Shown here piece after piece: positions 27,100-35,421 of a stretch of DNA of 64,000 bases. The position numbers were made by a program, and so were the translations under genes. Under the pieces are notes generated by a model. That model worked only from the letters and a program-made list of their open reading frames with translations. It did not search any database and was not told where the DNA came from. The stretch's first letter is position 1, and the number at the start of each line of letters is the position of its first letter. The DNA is from Martinezella rhizogenes. Lineage in GTDB: Bacteria; Pseudomonadota; Alphaproteobacteria; Rhizobiales; Rhizobiaceae. The DNA is taken from the NCBI RefSeq assembly GCF_000799715.1, contig NZ_JUHG01000016.1:310001-374000 (forward strand), written 5' to 3'.

Positions 27100-27795
27100 T
27101 TAAAGAGCGGCGCGCACCGCAGATATGATCCGCTGAACCATGGGATCGCCCTCGTGGCTCTCCTTGCGGGCACGAACGAGGCAGGCTTCCGAGCGCAGAA
27201 TAGTGCCGTCGGAGAGGATCTTCAGATGGTTTGCCCTTAGCGTCGAGCCGGTCGAGGTGATGTCGACGATGATATCGGCCGAGCCGGAAGCCGGTGCGCC
27301 TTCGGTCGCCCCCAGGCTCTCGACGATGCGATAGAGCTGGATGCCGTGCTGGCTGGAGAAGAATTGCTGCGTCAACCGCCAGTATTTGGTGGCAACCGTC
27401 AGCCTGCGGCCGTGGCGGGCGCGGAAATCGGCGGCGACATCGCCGAGATCGGCCATGGTGTCGACATCGAGCCAGATATCCGGCACGGCGACCACGACGT
27501 CGGCATGGCCGAAGCCTAAACGGGCGCAGAACTCGACGCGCCGGTCGGCATCCGCCAGGCCTTCGCGCACCAGATCCTCGCCGGTGACGCCGAAATCGAC
27601 GCTGCCATTACCGATCTCGCGGGAGATTTCCGAGGCTGACAGGAAGGCTACCTCGACGTCGTCCCAGCCCTCGACCCGGCCGCGATAGGAGCGGTCATTG
27701 CCGACTGCAACGATCGGCATGCCGGCGCGCTCAAAGATCGCGGAGCAATCGTCCTTCATCCGGCCCTTGGAGGGAAGCGCAATGGTGATGGTCAT
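27100..27795 (-). CDS. hisG: ATP phosphoribosyltransferase catalytic subunit HisG (short form)
   Basis: HisG condenses ATP with phosphoribosyl pyrophosphate, the first step of histidine synthesis. The 231-residue product is the short form lacking the C-terminal regulatory domain, which needs HisZ. It starts with MTITIALPSKGRMKDD and has DIIVDITSTGSTLRANHLK, the PRPP-binding region. Its ATG overlaps the hisZ stop (ATGA at 27792-27795), so the two subunits are translationally coupled. An upstream ATG (27831) lies inside hisZ and is unlikely. Confidence 0.96.
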   Translation of the reverse strand: MTITIALPSKGRMKDDCSAIFERAGMPIVAVGNDRSYRGRVEGWDDVEVAFLSASEISREIGNGSVDFGVTGEDLVREGLADADRRVEFCARLGFGHADVVVAVPDIWLDVDTMADLGDVAADFRARHGRRLTVATKYWRLTQQFFSSQHGIQLYRIVESLGATEGAPASGSADIIVDITSTGSTLRANHLKILSDGTILRSEACLVRARKESHEGDPMVQRIISAVRAAL

Positions 27796-28913
27796 CAGGC
27801 TGCCCTCGCGATTTCGATCCGGTCGAGCCAAAGCGAGAAGCCGACGGCCGGAATATGGTCTTTTGCGCCGAGCAGCGTCAGCAGCCGGTCAAACCGACCG
27901 CCGCCGACGAGCACCGCCGCCGATCCCTCCACCGTCACCTCGAAGACGAGGCCGGTATAATAGTCGAGCGGACGGCCGAAGGCGGCGCGATAGTCGATAA
28001 GGGCTGCATCGACGCCGGCATTGGCAAGGGCGGCGACGCGGGCGTCGAAACGCTCAAGTGCCGTGCCCAGCTTCAGACCGGCAGCATCGGCAAATCCGGC
28101 CAGAGCCGAAGAGGCGTCGGCAAGCGGTACGCTCAGCGACAGGAACTCTTCCAGGACGCGGAAAGCCTCGTCATCGAGACGGGTTTCCGACAGGACCAGC
28201 TTTTCGCGAAGCCGACGGGCGATCTCCAGCGGCGAGCGGCTGGCATTGGTGGAATAACCGGTCGCCTGCATGGTGCTGTCGATATGCATGACCAGCCCCT
28301 GCTCGTCGCCGCGCGCCAGAAAATCAAGCGCATGCGGATCGAGGCCGGTGACCGGCTGCGGGCTGGCGAGCCGCGCCAGCAGGGTTTCGAGCTGCGTCAT
28401 GTTGCCGAAGGCATGGATCAACCGCTTCTGCCAGCCGGACGGCAGGCCCAGCGCCTGGACGACAGCTTCGAACACCGCCTGATCACCAAGCGTCACCGAC
28501 AGTGCCTTGCCAGGCACCAGCCGGTTGAGAATGGCGATGGCGTCGCCGACGGCACGGGCATCGGCGCTGGCGATATCACGATCGCCGAGATCCTCGATGC
28601 CTGCCTGATAGAACTCATGGCCGCCTTCGCGACGCTGGCGAAAGATCTCGCCGAGATAGGAATAACGCTTCGGGGTGCCGGTTGCGGTCTCGATATGCTG
28701 CAGGCAGACGGGAATGGTGAATTCCGGCCGCAGGCAGAGGCTGGCGCCGGTCTCGCTTTCGGTCATGAAGATGCGGCGGCGCAGATCCTCGCCCGCCATG
28801 TCGAGAAATGGTTCGGCCGGCTGGATGATCGGCGTGTCGACCCGATCCGTCTTGCGGGCGGCAAATTCGGCAATGAGATCATCGGCGAAATCGGGAAGAT
28901 TGATCAGGGGCAT
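27795..28913 (-). CDS. hisZ: ATP phosphoribosyltransferase regulatory subunit HisZ
   Basis: HisZ is a catalytically inactive relative of class II histidyl-tRNA synthetase that assembles with short HisG into a feedback-regulated complex. The 372-residue product has class II-like elements such as LCLRPEFTIPVC, RYSYLGEIFRQRR, and GRPLDYYTGLVFEV, but lacks the anticodon-binding domain present in the neighbouring HisS. It starts directly after the hisS stop (TAAATG) and overlaps hisG, giving the gene order hisS-hisZ-hisG. Confidence 0.95.
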   Translation of the reverse strand: MPLINLPDFADDLIAEFAARKTDRVDTPIIQPAEPFLDMAGEDLRRRIFMTESETGASLCLRPEFTIPVCLQHIETATGTPKRYSYLGEIFRQRREGGHEFYQAGIEDLGDRDIASADARAVGDAIAILNRLVPGKALSVTLGDQAVFEAVVQALGLPSGWQKRLIHAFGNMTQLETLLARLASPQPVTGLDPHALDFLARGDEQGLVMHIDSTMQATGYSTNASRSPLEIARRLREKLVLSETRLDDEAFRVLEEFLSLSVPLADASSALAGFADAAGLKLGTALERFDARVAALANAGVDAALIDYRAAFGRPLDYYTGLVFEVTVEGSAAVLVGGGRFDRLLTLLGAKDHIPAVGFSLWLDRIEIARAA

Positions 28914-30428
28914 TTATTCCGCCCTCTTGCGATCTTCCGCCTGCGCCGCCAAAATCGCCTGCACCTTGGCGACCAGATCGGCCTCGGGCACGGTCTCCTG
29001 CGCGACGCGGGCTTCGCGCCAGCTCGCATTGTCCTCGATCTCGCCGGAAAGGCGCTTGCCTTCGATCAGGTCCTTGAGCTGCACGACGCCCTCTGCGCGC
29101 TCGTCGCCACCCTGGATAATGGCGATCGGGCAGCCGCGGCGGTCGGCATATTTCAGCTGGTTGCCGAACTTCTTCCAGTTGCCCTGGAACATCTCGGCGC
29201 GAATGCCGGCGGCGCGCAGCTGTTGCGTGAAGCGCTGGTAGCGGCCCATGGCCTCGACATCGCCGTCCATGACGGTGACGAGTACAGGCGCGATCACCTC
29301 GGCCTGGCCAAGCTTGCCGAGGTTTTTCAAGGCCGTCATCAGGCGCGACACGCCGATAGCAAAGCCTGTCGCTGGAACCGGCTGGCCCATGAAGCGCGAC
29401 ACCAGCCCGTCATAACGCCCACCGCCGGCGACGGAGCCGAAGACGACCTTCTCGCCCTTTTCGTTGGTGACGTCGAAGGTGAGTTCGGCCTCATAGACCG
29501 GACCGGTATAGTATTCGAGGCCACGCACGACAGAGGGGTCGATCTTGATACGGTCGGACTGATAGCCGGCGCTGGTGACGAGGCTGCCGATGAAATTCAA
29601 CTCCTCGACGCCTTCACCGCCATTGGAGGTGCCGGCGACCAGCTCCGCGAGTTGGGCAGCGCTTCCGGCATAATCCTTGATGCCGACGAAGAAGAGCACC
29701 TTATCGATCTGCTCGGCATTCAGCCCAGCACCCTTGGTGAAATCGCCGGACTCGTCCTTACGGCCGGGACCAAGCAGCAGCGCGACGCCTTCCGGGCCGA
29801 ACTTGTCGAGCTTGTCGATGGCGCGCAACACGTTCAGCCGTTGGCCGGCCTTATCATCGCCGCCGAGGCCGATCGCTTCCAGCACGCCGTCCAGAACCTT
29901 GCGGTTATTGACACGGATGAGATAGTCGCCGCGCTTGATGCCGAGGGCTTCCAGCGTGTCGGCCATCATCATGCACATTTCGGCGTCCGCCTGCACGCCG
30001 GGCGCACCGACGGTGTCGGCATCGAACTGCATGAACTGACGGAAGCGGCCCGGACCCGGCTTCTCGTTGCGGAAGACATAGCCGGCGCGATAGGTGCGGT
30101 AGGGCAGCTGGATCTCGTTGAAATTCTCAGCGACATGGCGGGCCAGCGGCGCCGTCAGGTCGTAGCGCAGCGACATCCACTGCTCGTCATCGTCCTGCAG
30201 CGAGAACACACCCTCGTTTGGGCGGTCGCTGTCGGGCAGGAACTTGCCGAGCGCATCAGTATATTCGAACAGCGGCGTTTCGACGGGATCGAAGCCATAA
30301 TGCTCGTAAACCGCCCGGATCTTAGCGGTCATCTCGTTGACAGCGCGAATATCGCTCGCCGAACGATCGACAAAGCCACGCGGCAGGCGGGCCTTGAGCT
30401 TTTGCGGTTTCTTCTGTTTGTCGCTCAT
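28914..30428 (-). CDS. hisS: Histidyl-tRNA synthetase
   Basis: HisRS charges tRNA-His. The 504-residue product has class II motifs: SLRYDLTAPLARHVAEN, then the motif 2 region YRAGYVFRNEKPGPGRFRQF, histidine-binding motif GLEYYTGPVYEAEL, and motif 3 near GGGRYDGLVSRF. The C-terminal anticodon-binding domain follows from about residue 375. It is longer than E. coli HisRS (424), which is normal for rhizobia. Only one base separates its stop from the hisZ start region. Confidence 0.97.
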   Translation of the reverse strand: MSDKQKKPQKLKARLPRGFVDRSASDIRAVNEMTAKIRAVYEHYGFDPVETPLFEYTDALGKFLPDSDRPNEGVFSLQDDDEQWMSLRYDLTAPLARHVAENFNEIQLPYRTYRAGYVFRNEKPGPGRFRQFMQFDADTVGAPGVQADAEMCMMMADTLEALGIKRGDYLIRVNNRKVLDGVLEAIGLGGDDKAGQRLNVLRAIDKLDKFGPEGVALLLGPGRKDESGDFTKGAGLNAEQIDKVLFFVGIKDYAGSAAQLAELVAGTSNGGEGVEELNFIGSLVTSAGYQSDRIKIDPSVVRGLEYYTGPVYEAELTFDVTNEKGEKVVFGSVAGGGRYDGLVSRFMGQPVPATGFAIGVSRLMTALKNLGKLGQAEVIAPVLVTVMDGDVEAMGRYQRFTQQLRAAGIRAEMFQGNWKKFGNQLKYADRRGCPIAIIQGGDERAEGVVQLKDLIEGKRLSGEIEDNASWREARVAQETVPEADLVAKVQAILAAQAEDRKRAE

Positions 30429-30551
30429 TTGCTGGATAATCCGGTATGGGAACAGTGGCGGTTAACTAGCGGATACAGCGGGATGCGGCAAGGATTGTTG
30501 TATGATGTCGTTCGACAAAACCGACAGTGACCGAAGATCAAGGATAGAAAA

Positions 30552-31082
30552 GTGACGGCCTACGCAATCAGCCTGAAATGCACGAACGATACCGCGAACC
30601 CGGTTCTCGATCTCTGGCGCGAGGCAAGCCGCTTCGAAACCGTCCCATCGATGCAGGCTTTGAACTACCCGCCGCATCTGACGCTCGCCATCTACGGAGG
30701 CATCGCGCCGGAACGGCCCCTTAAGGCCGTGCGCAAGATCTTTCGCGACATGCCGACACTTTCAGTTGAATTTGCAGGCATCCACCATTTTCCAAATGAG
30801 ACGCTGGTGCTTTGGGCACGCCCGGTCGATGACAGCGCCTTGCGCCGCATGCACCAGGCCATTCATCAGGAGATTGATCCTATGCTGTGTCATGAGCATT
30901 ATCGCCCCAGCCATTGGCAACCGCATTGCACGATCGCCATGAGCATTCCGAAGGAGGAGGCGACGGCGGCGCTGAGATGGGCGGCTGAAACTCCGGCAAG
31001 ATTTGCCGTGACGTTCGATGTTGCCGATTGCATCGGATTTCCCCCTGTCGAAATCCTGGAAGAGGTCAAATTGCTGCCTTGA
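30552..31082 (+). CDS. 2'-5' RNA ligase family protein (2H phosphoesterase)
   Basis: The 176-residue product has the two HxTx motifs of 2H phosphoesterases: HLTLAIYG (about residue 41) and HCTIAMSI (about residue 124). These form the active site for cleaving or forming 2'-5' or cyclic phosphodiesters. The exact RNA or nucleotide substrate is unknown. The start is GTG, preceded by AGGATAGAAAA. It is divergent from hisS with 123 bp between starts. Confidence 0.85.
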   Translation: MTAYAISLKCTNDTANPVLDLWREASRFETVPSMQALNYPPHLTLAIYGGIAPERPLKAVRKIFRDMPTLSVEFAGIHHFPNETLVLWARPVDDSALRRMHQAIHQEIDPMLCHEHYRPSHWQPHCTIAMSIPKEEATAALRWAAETPARFAVTFDVADCIGFPPVEILEEVKLLP

Positions 31083-31110
31083 TACCGCGCCAGGATCGGT
31101 GCAGTGCAAT

Positions 31111-31141
31111 TTGCACTTGCCTTTCACGGGCATGCACTTAG
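31111..31141 (+). promoter_or_regulatory. Possible MerR/CueR-type promoter of the secreted metal cassette
   Basis: TTGCAC (31111-31116) is followed after 19 bases by ACTTAG (31136-31141). The spacer contains the dyad TTGCC-N7-GGCAT (31117-31133). A 19-base spacer carrying a dyad is the architecture used by MerR-family metal sensors such as CueR. If real, transcription would start only a few bases before the ATG at 31151. The -10 match is poor. Confidence 0.35.
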
Positions 31142-31150
31142 GGTTTGCCC

Positions 31151-31534
31151 ATGCGCTTCTTCGCCACTCTGACAATGCTGACTGCCTGGCTGATCTACGG
31201 TGCCATGCCCGCACTGGCGGCCTGTCCGATTTGCGATGCCGAGATGGCGATGCCGGTTGCTGTAAGCATGACCGAGGATAACGCAATGGCCGGCATGGAT
31301 CATGGTTCGATGGCCATGCACGCCAACTCCGTGATCCCCGACAAGAAACCGGACAATCCCTGTGCCGGCGGCATGGCGCATGTGCCGTCCTGTGCGGCCT
31401 GTCTTGCCGTTGCGCCTTCCCTGATGCTGGACTACGGCCGTGTGCTGGCATTCTCTTATCCGGCCCCCACGCATGGTCAACGGCTTGCCGATTCCCGTCC
31501 CGCGCCGACGGCACCCCCTCCCCGCTTCGCCTGA
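31151..31534 (+). CDS. Secreted Cys/Met/His-rich small protein (possible metal binding)
   Basis: From the ATG at 31151 the product has 127 residues with a clear signal peptide (cleavage after ALA, residue 23). The mature part opens with CPIC (25-28), has the Met/His cluster GMDHGSMAMH (48-57), a lone Cys71 and CAAC (81-84), and ends in a proline-rich tail. Such composition suits copper or another soft metal in the periplasm. It may belong to the DUF2946-type small proteins found near copper genes, but I cannot confirm that. A DUF305 gene follows 80 bp downstream. Confidence 0.65.
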   Translation: MRFFATLTMLTAWLIYGAMPALAACPICDAEMAMPVAVSMTEDNAMAGMDHGSMAMHANSVIPDKKPDNPCAGGMAHVPSCAACLAVAPSLMLDYGRVLAFSYPAPTHGQRLADSRPAPTAPPPRFA

Positions 31535-31614
31535 CACGCATCTGACTTCATCTCACTTGCGAAGCGACCCTTCGCCAGAAACTCAGATACCGTTCCGAAA
31601 CGGAAGGAATTCAC

Positions 31615-31983
31615 ATGTCTATTTCCAAATCCATCACCCTCGCCGGCGCTCTTGCGCTCGCCTTCTCCTTCCCCGCCTTTGCCGAAGACATGCACAACAT
31701 GGACATGAGCAAGCCGATGGGCGCCCAGGGTGCATCCAGCAAGGCGTTCAACGATGCCATGGGCAAGATGCACAAGGATATGATGATCACCTATAGCGGC
31801 GATGCCGACACGGATTTCGTCCGTGGCATGATCCCGCATCATCAGGGCGCCATCGACATGGCCAAGATCGAGCTCAAATACGGCAAGGACCCGGAACTGC
31901 GCAAACTGGCGGAAAACGTCATCAAGGCGCAGGAAGCCGAAATCAAGGGCATGAACGCCTGGCTGAAGAAGCACGGCAAGTAA
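31615..31983 (+). CDS. DUF305 / CopM-type periplasmic protein
   Basis: The 122-residue product has a signal peptide (residues 1-23, ending AFA) and a four-helix DUF305 domain with the hallmark MIPHHQGAIDMAK at 72-84. A further Met/His cluster, DMHNMDM, opens the mature protein. CopM of Synechocystis, a DUF305 protein, binds copper in the periplasm. The ATG follows GGAAGGAATTCAC. It is paired with the Cys/Met/His-rich gene upstream and meets a LysR gene tail to tail with 1 bp between. Confidence 0.88.
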   Translation: MSISKSITLAGALALAFSFPAFAEDMHNMDMSKPMGAQGASSKAFNDAMGKMHKDMMITYSGDADTDFVRGMIPHHQGAIDMAKIELKYGKDPELRKLAENVIKAQEAEIKGMNAWLKKHGK

Positions 31984-31984
31984 A

Positions 31985-32923
31985 TCAGGTCAAAGCAGAA
32001 CGAGAGGCGGCATTTCCGTCGCCTCTCGTCGTGCCTAGATCTCCCCCGAGCTTCGGGTGTTGGAACACTTGATCCAGCCATCCAGCAACCGCTCGAATGC
32101 GGGCGGCGTTTCGAAGCTCGGCATGGGTCAGCAGCCATACTTCTCGCACTGGAAGTGTCTTGTCATCGGCATCGACACGGGAGAGCCCTTCTACGCGCTC
32201 GACCAGAATTGTGGGCAACAGTGCCCGGCCCAATCCGGCGACGGCAGCCTGAAGCAAAGCTTCCGCGTCATTAACGGCGAGAGCGTTGTCTCCGCCCGAT
32301 TTCTCCGCCTGTGCAGCGATCCAGCGGGCATGCGGCAAATGCATCATTCCCTCCTCATAGACCAGCCATGGAAGATTTTCGGCATGGTCCTCTGTTCCCG
32401 CCGCGACGTAGATTGCGTAATCCAGGGTAGCTATTCGCCGCGCGACGACCTTGCTGTTGGTCATATCGGCAGGCCGGGCAAGCCGGATTGCCATATCCGC
32501 CTCGCGGCGGGTCAGGTTGAAGTTACGGGCATCGCCGATAAGTTCCAGTTGCAGGCCGGAATGCTGTGACAGAAGCTCGGCCGCAACGGGGATCAACAAG
32601 CGGCTGATGAAGGAAGGCGGTGCCGTCAGGCGCACCTTGCCGAGCGCCGTCACATCCGCCGCCTCCAGCGCTCCCGAAAGCGCCATCACCTCCGCCTCGA
32701 TCGCCTCGGCCCGCGCCACGGCGATCTCGCCGGCCGGCGTCGGAGTCATTACGCCGCCTGTGTCGCGCTGAAAGAGCGTGACACCAAGCCGTTCCTCCAA
32801 TGTCCGCAAGCGCCGGCCGACAGTCGTCGCGTCCGTCTTGATCTCGCGGCTCGCCGCTGCAAAGGAGCGCCCTCGCGCCACAGCGAGGACATAGCGCAGA
32901 TCGTTCCAATCGATATCGTGCAT
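31985..32923 (-). CDS. LysR-family transcriptional regulator
   Basis: From the ATG at 32923 the product has 312 residues. The N-terminal winged helix-turn-helix contains NDLRYVLAVARGRSFAAAS and VGRRLRTLEERLG, and an effector-binding domain follows from about residue 85. An extension to 32959 adds atypical residues. It is divergent from the YciI-like gene (84 bp apart), a common layout for a LysR target. It converges on the DUF305 gene. Confidence 0.88.
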   Translation of the reverse strand: MHDIDWNDLRYVLAVARGRSFAAASREIKTDATTVGRRLRTLEERLGVTLFQRDTGGVMTPTPAGEIAVARAEAIEAEVMALSGALEAADVTALGKVRLTAPPSFISRLLIPVAAELLSQHSGLQLELIGDARNFNLTRREADMAIRLARPADMTNSKVVARRIATLDYAIYVAAGTEDHAENLPWLVYEEGMMHLPHARWIAAQAEKSGGDNALAVNDAEALLQAAVAGLGRALLPTILVERVEGLSRVDADDKTLPVREVWLLTHAELRNAARIRAVAGWLDQVFQHPKLGGDLGTTRGDGNAASRSALT

Positions 32924-33007
32924 TTTTGCAGCTTTCCTCGGCAGATTTACCGCATGCAATCATATTATTGCAGCCATAAGCTCCAGAGGTCCAGCAAGGA
33001 GGCTCCA

Positions 33008-33313
33008 ATGACGCTATTCGCTGTTTTGTTTGAAGATGACCGGCAACATGCGACTGCCATACGGCAAAGCTACCTGGAACGTCATTTCGATTTCCTGCAG
33101 ACGAACGCAGCCTGCATCAAGACGGCGGGGCCACTCAGCCGGCAGGACGATGTGTTTGCGGGCGGCCTGTGGCTTGTCGAGGCGCAAGACGCGACCGAGG
33201 TCGAAAGGCTGGTGAAGGCGGATCCGTTCTGGTCCGCCGGACTCCGGAAATCGGTGCAGATCCTGATCTGGAACCGGGTCTTTGCCGATGGCGTTCGCTT
33301 GCCACGACAATAG
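33008..33313 (+). CDS. YciI-like family protein
   Basis: A 101-residue dimeric ferredoxin-like-fold protein. The pattern includes LERHFDFLQ, then AGPLSRQDDVFAGGLWLVEA, and VERLVKADPFWSAGL, in which the ADPF motif is typical of YciI proteins. The function of this family is mostly unknown; some are dehalogenase- or isomerase-like. AGCAAGGAGGCTCC lies immediately before the ATG, a strong ribosome site. It is divergent from one LysR gene and convergent with another. Confidence 0.85.
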   Translation: MTLFAVLFEDDRQHATAIRQSYLERHFDFLQTNAACIKTAGPLSRQDDVFAGGLWLVEAQDATEVERLVKADPFWSAGLRKSVQILIWNRVFADGVRLPRQ

Positions 33314-33328
33314 AGCCGCAGCCTTCCA

Positions 33329-34231
33329 TCATTCCATGACCTGCGGCAGCCGGGCGGCGAGGAGATCGATGACCGCGCGGGTCTTGAGCGGCAAATGTGG
33401 CGTCTGCGGCCAGACGGCATAAGCATGGAAGGTCAGGCCGGACATATCCGTCAGCACAGGGGCAAGATTGCCGGCCAGCACCTGACCTCGTATCAGCCAG
33501 CAGGGCAGCCACGCAGCCCCCATTCCCGCTGCGGCGGCATCGGCCATCACTTCGAGATCGTCGAACCGCAACCGCGTCTTCGGCATATATTCGATGTCGG
33601 CGCCATTGGCCTGCGGGAAAGCCCAGATCTTTGCCTCGCCTGCGCGGGCGTAGGCGATGAGATCATGCTTCTCGAGGTCGGCGATGGTCTGCGGTGTTCC
33701 GCGCTTTGCAAGATAGGCGGGCGATGCGCAAACGACCATGCGGTGCCGGGCGACCCGCCGGGCAACCAGCCCTGGGGCATCCCGGAGCGGACCGTTGCGG
33801 ATGGCGAGGTCGAAACCCTCGTCAAGCAGGTCCACGACGCGGTCGCTGAAGGAGAGATCGAGTTCGAGGTTCGGATGGGCGCGGGCAAGCTCCATCAACA
33901 AGGGCGCTATGCAACGGCGGCCGAAGAGCACGGGCATCGAGATGCGCAGGCGTCCCGCCACCTCGCGTTTCCCGGATTCCAGCATCGCCTCGCCGGACTG
34001 TATCTCGTCCAGGGCCCGGCGACAGCGCTCGTAGAAGGCCTGGCCCTCGTCCGTCAGGCTTTGCGTGCGGGTGGTGCGGTGGAAGAGCCGGACGCTCAGT
34101 CGTCTCTCGAGCTTGGCGATGGTCTTGCCGATTGCCGAACGCGACAGGTTCATACGCGTGGCGGCCGCTGAAAAGCCGCCGGCCTCCACCGCCTCCACAA
34201 ATTCTGGAATGCCGTTGAGCATGTCATTCAT
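33329..34231 (-). CDS. LysR-family transcriptional regulator
   Basis: A 300-residue LysR protein. The helix-turn-helix covers about residues 18-50 (GFSAAATRMNLSRSAIGKTI), followed by the linker FHRTTRTQSLTDEGQAFY and an effector domain. It resembles the AaeR/DmlR group. It is divergent from the alcohol dehydrogenase gene with 110 bp between starts and a perfect 13-bp palindrome in the gap. The dehydrogenase is the natural candidate target. Confidence 0.9.
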   Translation of the reverse strand: MNDMLNGIPEFVEAVEAGGFSAAATRMNLSRSAIGKTIAKLERRLSVRLFHRTTRTQSLTDEGQAFYERCRRALDEIQSGEAMLESGKREVAGRLRISMPVLFGRRCIAPLLMELARAHPNLELDLSFSDRVVDLLDEGFDLAIRNGPLRDAPGLVARRVARHRMVVCASPAYLAKRGTPQTIADLEKHDLIAYARAGEAKIWAFPQANGADIEYMPKTRLRFDDLEVMADAAAAGMGAAWLPCWLIRGQVLAGNLAPVLTDMSGLTFHAYAVWPQTPHLPLKTRAVIDLLAARLPQVME

Positions 34232-34272
34232 TGCTATTGTTTCCCAAAAGGAACCAGTCAGTGGAAATCATA

Positions 34273-34285
34273 TCGCCACTGGCGA
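34273..34285. promoter_or_regulatory. Candidate LysR operator upstream of the alcohol dehydrogenase gene
   Basis: TCGCCACTGGCGA is a perfect 6-1-6 palindrome. A wider TATCG/CGATA dyad (34271-34275 and 34297-34301) overlaps it. The position between divergent genes suits regulator binding. Confidence 0.45.
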
Positions 34286-34341
34286 CCATTACGCAACGAT
34301 ATAGTGACCTCCGTGCTTTCAATTTCTCGCAGGAGATCATT

Positions 34342-35367
34342 ATGACGAAGACCATGCGACGCTGGACACTGAACAGCTTCGGCATCGACGCCCCTCTCAG
34401 CCTCACCGAAACCGAGGTCCCCTCGCCCGCCCGCGGCGAAGTCCTCGTGCGGACCAAGGCGGTTTCGCTGAACTATCGCGACAAGCTGATGCGGGAAAGT
34501 GGCATGGGCCTGCCCGTCCAGTTTCCCTTCGTACCCGCTTCCGACATGGCGGGCATTGTCGAAGCCGTCGGCGACGGCGTAACGCGGTTTGCGACCGGCG
34601 ACCGGGTCATCTCCACCTTCCACCCCGGCTGGATCGATGACAAGCCACCCGGCGATGCGCGCAACCCACCCTACCGGACGCTTGGCGGCTTTTATCCCGG
34701 CATGCTCTCGGAATATATCGTTCTTCCCGAAGACTGGTTCGTCGCCTCGCCGACAAGCCTTGACGATGGCGAAGCGAGCACCTTGCCCTGCGCCGGCCTG
34801 ACGGCCTGGTTCGCGCTGGTGGAACGCGGCAAGATCAAGCCGGGCGACACCGTGCTGGTGCAGGGAACCGGTGGGGTATCGATGTTCGGGCTGCAGATCG
34901 CGGCGGCGCAAGGCGCCGACGTCTTCGTGACGTCCTCCGGCCCTGAAAAGCTGGCGCGGGCAAAGGCGCTCGGCGCCCGCCATGGCATCGATCGCAATGC
35001 CGAGGATTGGGTGGAGGCGGTCTATCGACTCACCAACGATCGCGGCATCGACCATATCTTTGAAATCGCCGGCGGGCCGCATCTCGGCCAATCACTGAAG
35101 GCGGTGGCGGTGCATGGCCGCATCTCGGTCATCGGCGTGTTTGAAGGATTTGACCTGTCCGGCCCAGCCGGACCGGTATTGCTGAAGTCTCCGGTCATTC
35201 AGGGCATCTCCGTCGGTCATCGCCGCGCCCTGGAGGATTTCGTCCGCGCTACCGACCGGATCGGCCTGAAGCCGGTCATCGATCATCGCTACGCCTTCTC
35301 CGAGGTTCCCGCCGCCTTCGACCATCTCGATCGCGGTGCCTTTGGCAAGATCGTTATCGAACTCTGA
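34342..35367 (+). CDS. Zinc-type alcohol dehydrogenase family protein (MDR superfamily, NAD(P)-dependent)
   Basis: From the ATG at 34342 (AGGAG at 34331) the product has 341 residues. The N-terminal GroES-like domain has VSLNYRDKLMRESG and the C-terminal Rossmann domain has the coenzyme loop VLVQGTGGVSMFGLQIA. The GHE-type catalytic zinc ligand pattern of classical alcohol dehydrogenases is absent, so it may be quinone-oxidoreductase-like and zinc-free. The substrate is unknown. It is divergent from a LysR gene and convergent with an aldo/keto reductase gene. Confidence 0.85.
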   Translation: MTKTMRRWTLNSFGIDAPLSLTETEVPSPARGEVLVRTKAVSLNYRDKLMRESGMGLPVQFPFVPASDMAGIVEAVGDGVTRFATGDRVISTFHPGWIDDKPPGDARNPPYRTLGGFYPGMLSEYIVLPEDWFVASPTSLDDGEASTLPCAGLTAWFALVERGKIKPGDTVLVQGTGGVSMFGLQIAAAQGADVFVTSSGPEKLARAKALGARHGIDRNAEDWVEAVYRLTNDRGIDHIFEIAGGPHLGQSLKAVAVHGRISVIGVFEGFDLSGPAGPVLLKSPVIQGISVGHRRALEDFVRATDRIGLKPVIDHRYAFSEVPAAFDHLDRGAFGKIVIEL

Positions 35368-35371
35368 CGAC

Positions 35372-35410
35372 AAGCGCCGCCGCCGCCATCACGAGATGGC
35401 GGCGGCGCTT
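35372..35410. terminator. Bidirectional hairpin between the alcohol dehydrogenase and aldo/keto reductase genes
   Basis: AAGCGCCGCCGCC and GATGGCGGCGGCGCTT form a stem of about 16 bp with a 3-base bulge and loop acga. The T tract is short (tttcatt), but stem strength and the convergent position support termination on both strands. Confidence 0.8.
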
Positions 35411-35421
35411 TCATTCCCAGC

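Noticed and set aside
27855..30530. 891-residue open frame antisense to hisZ and hisS
   Set aside because: Spans two certain genes in reverse; sequence is typical antisense low-information protein.
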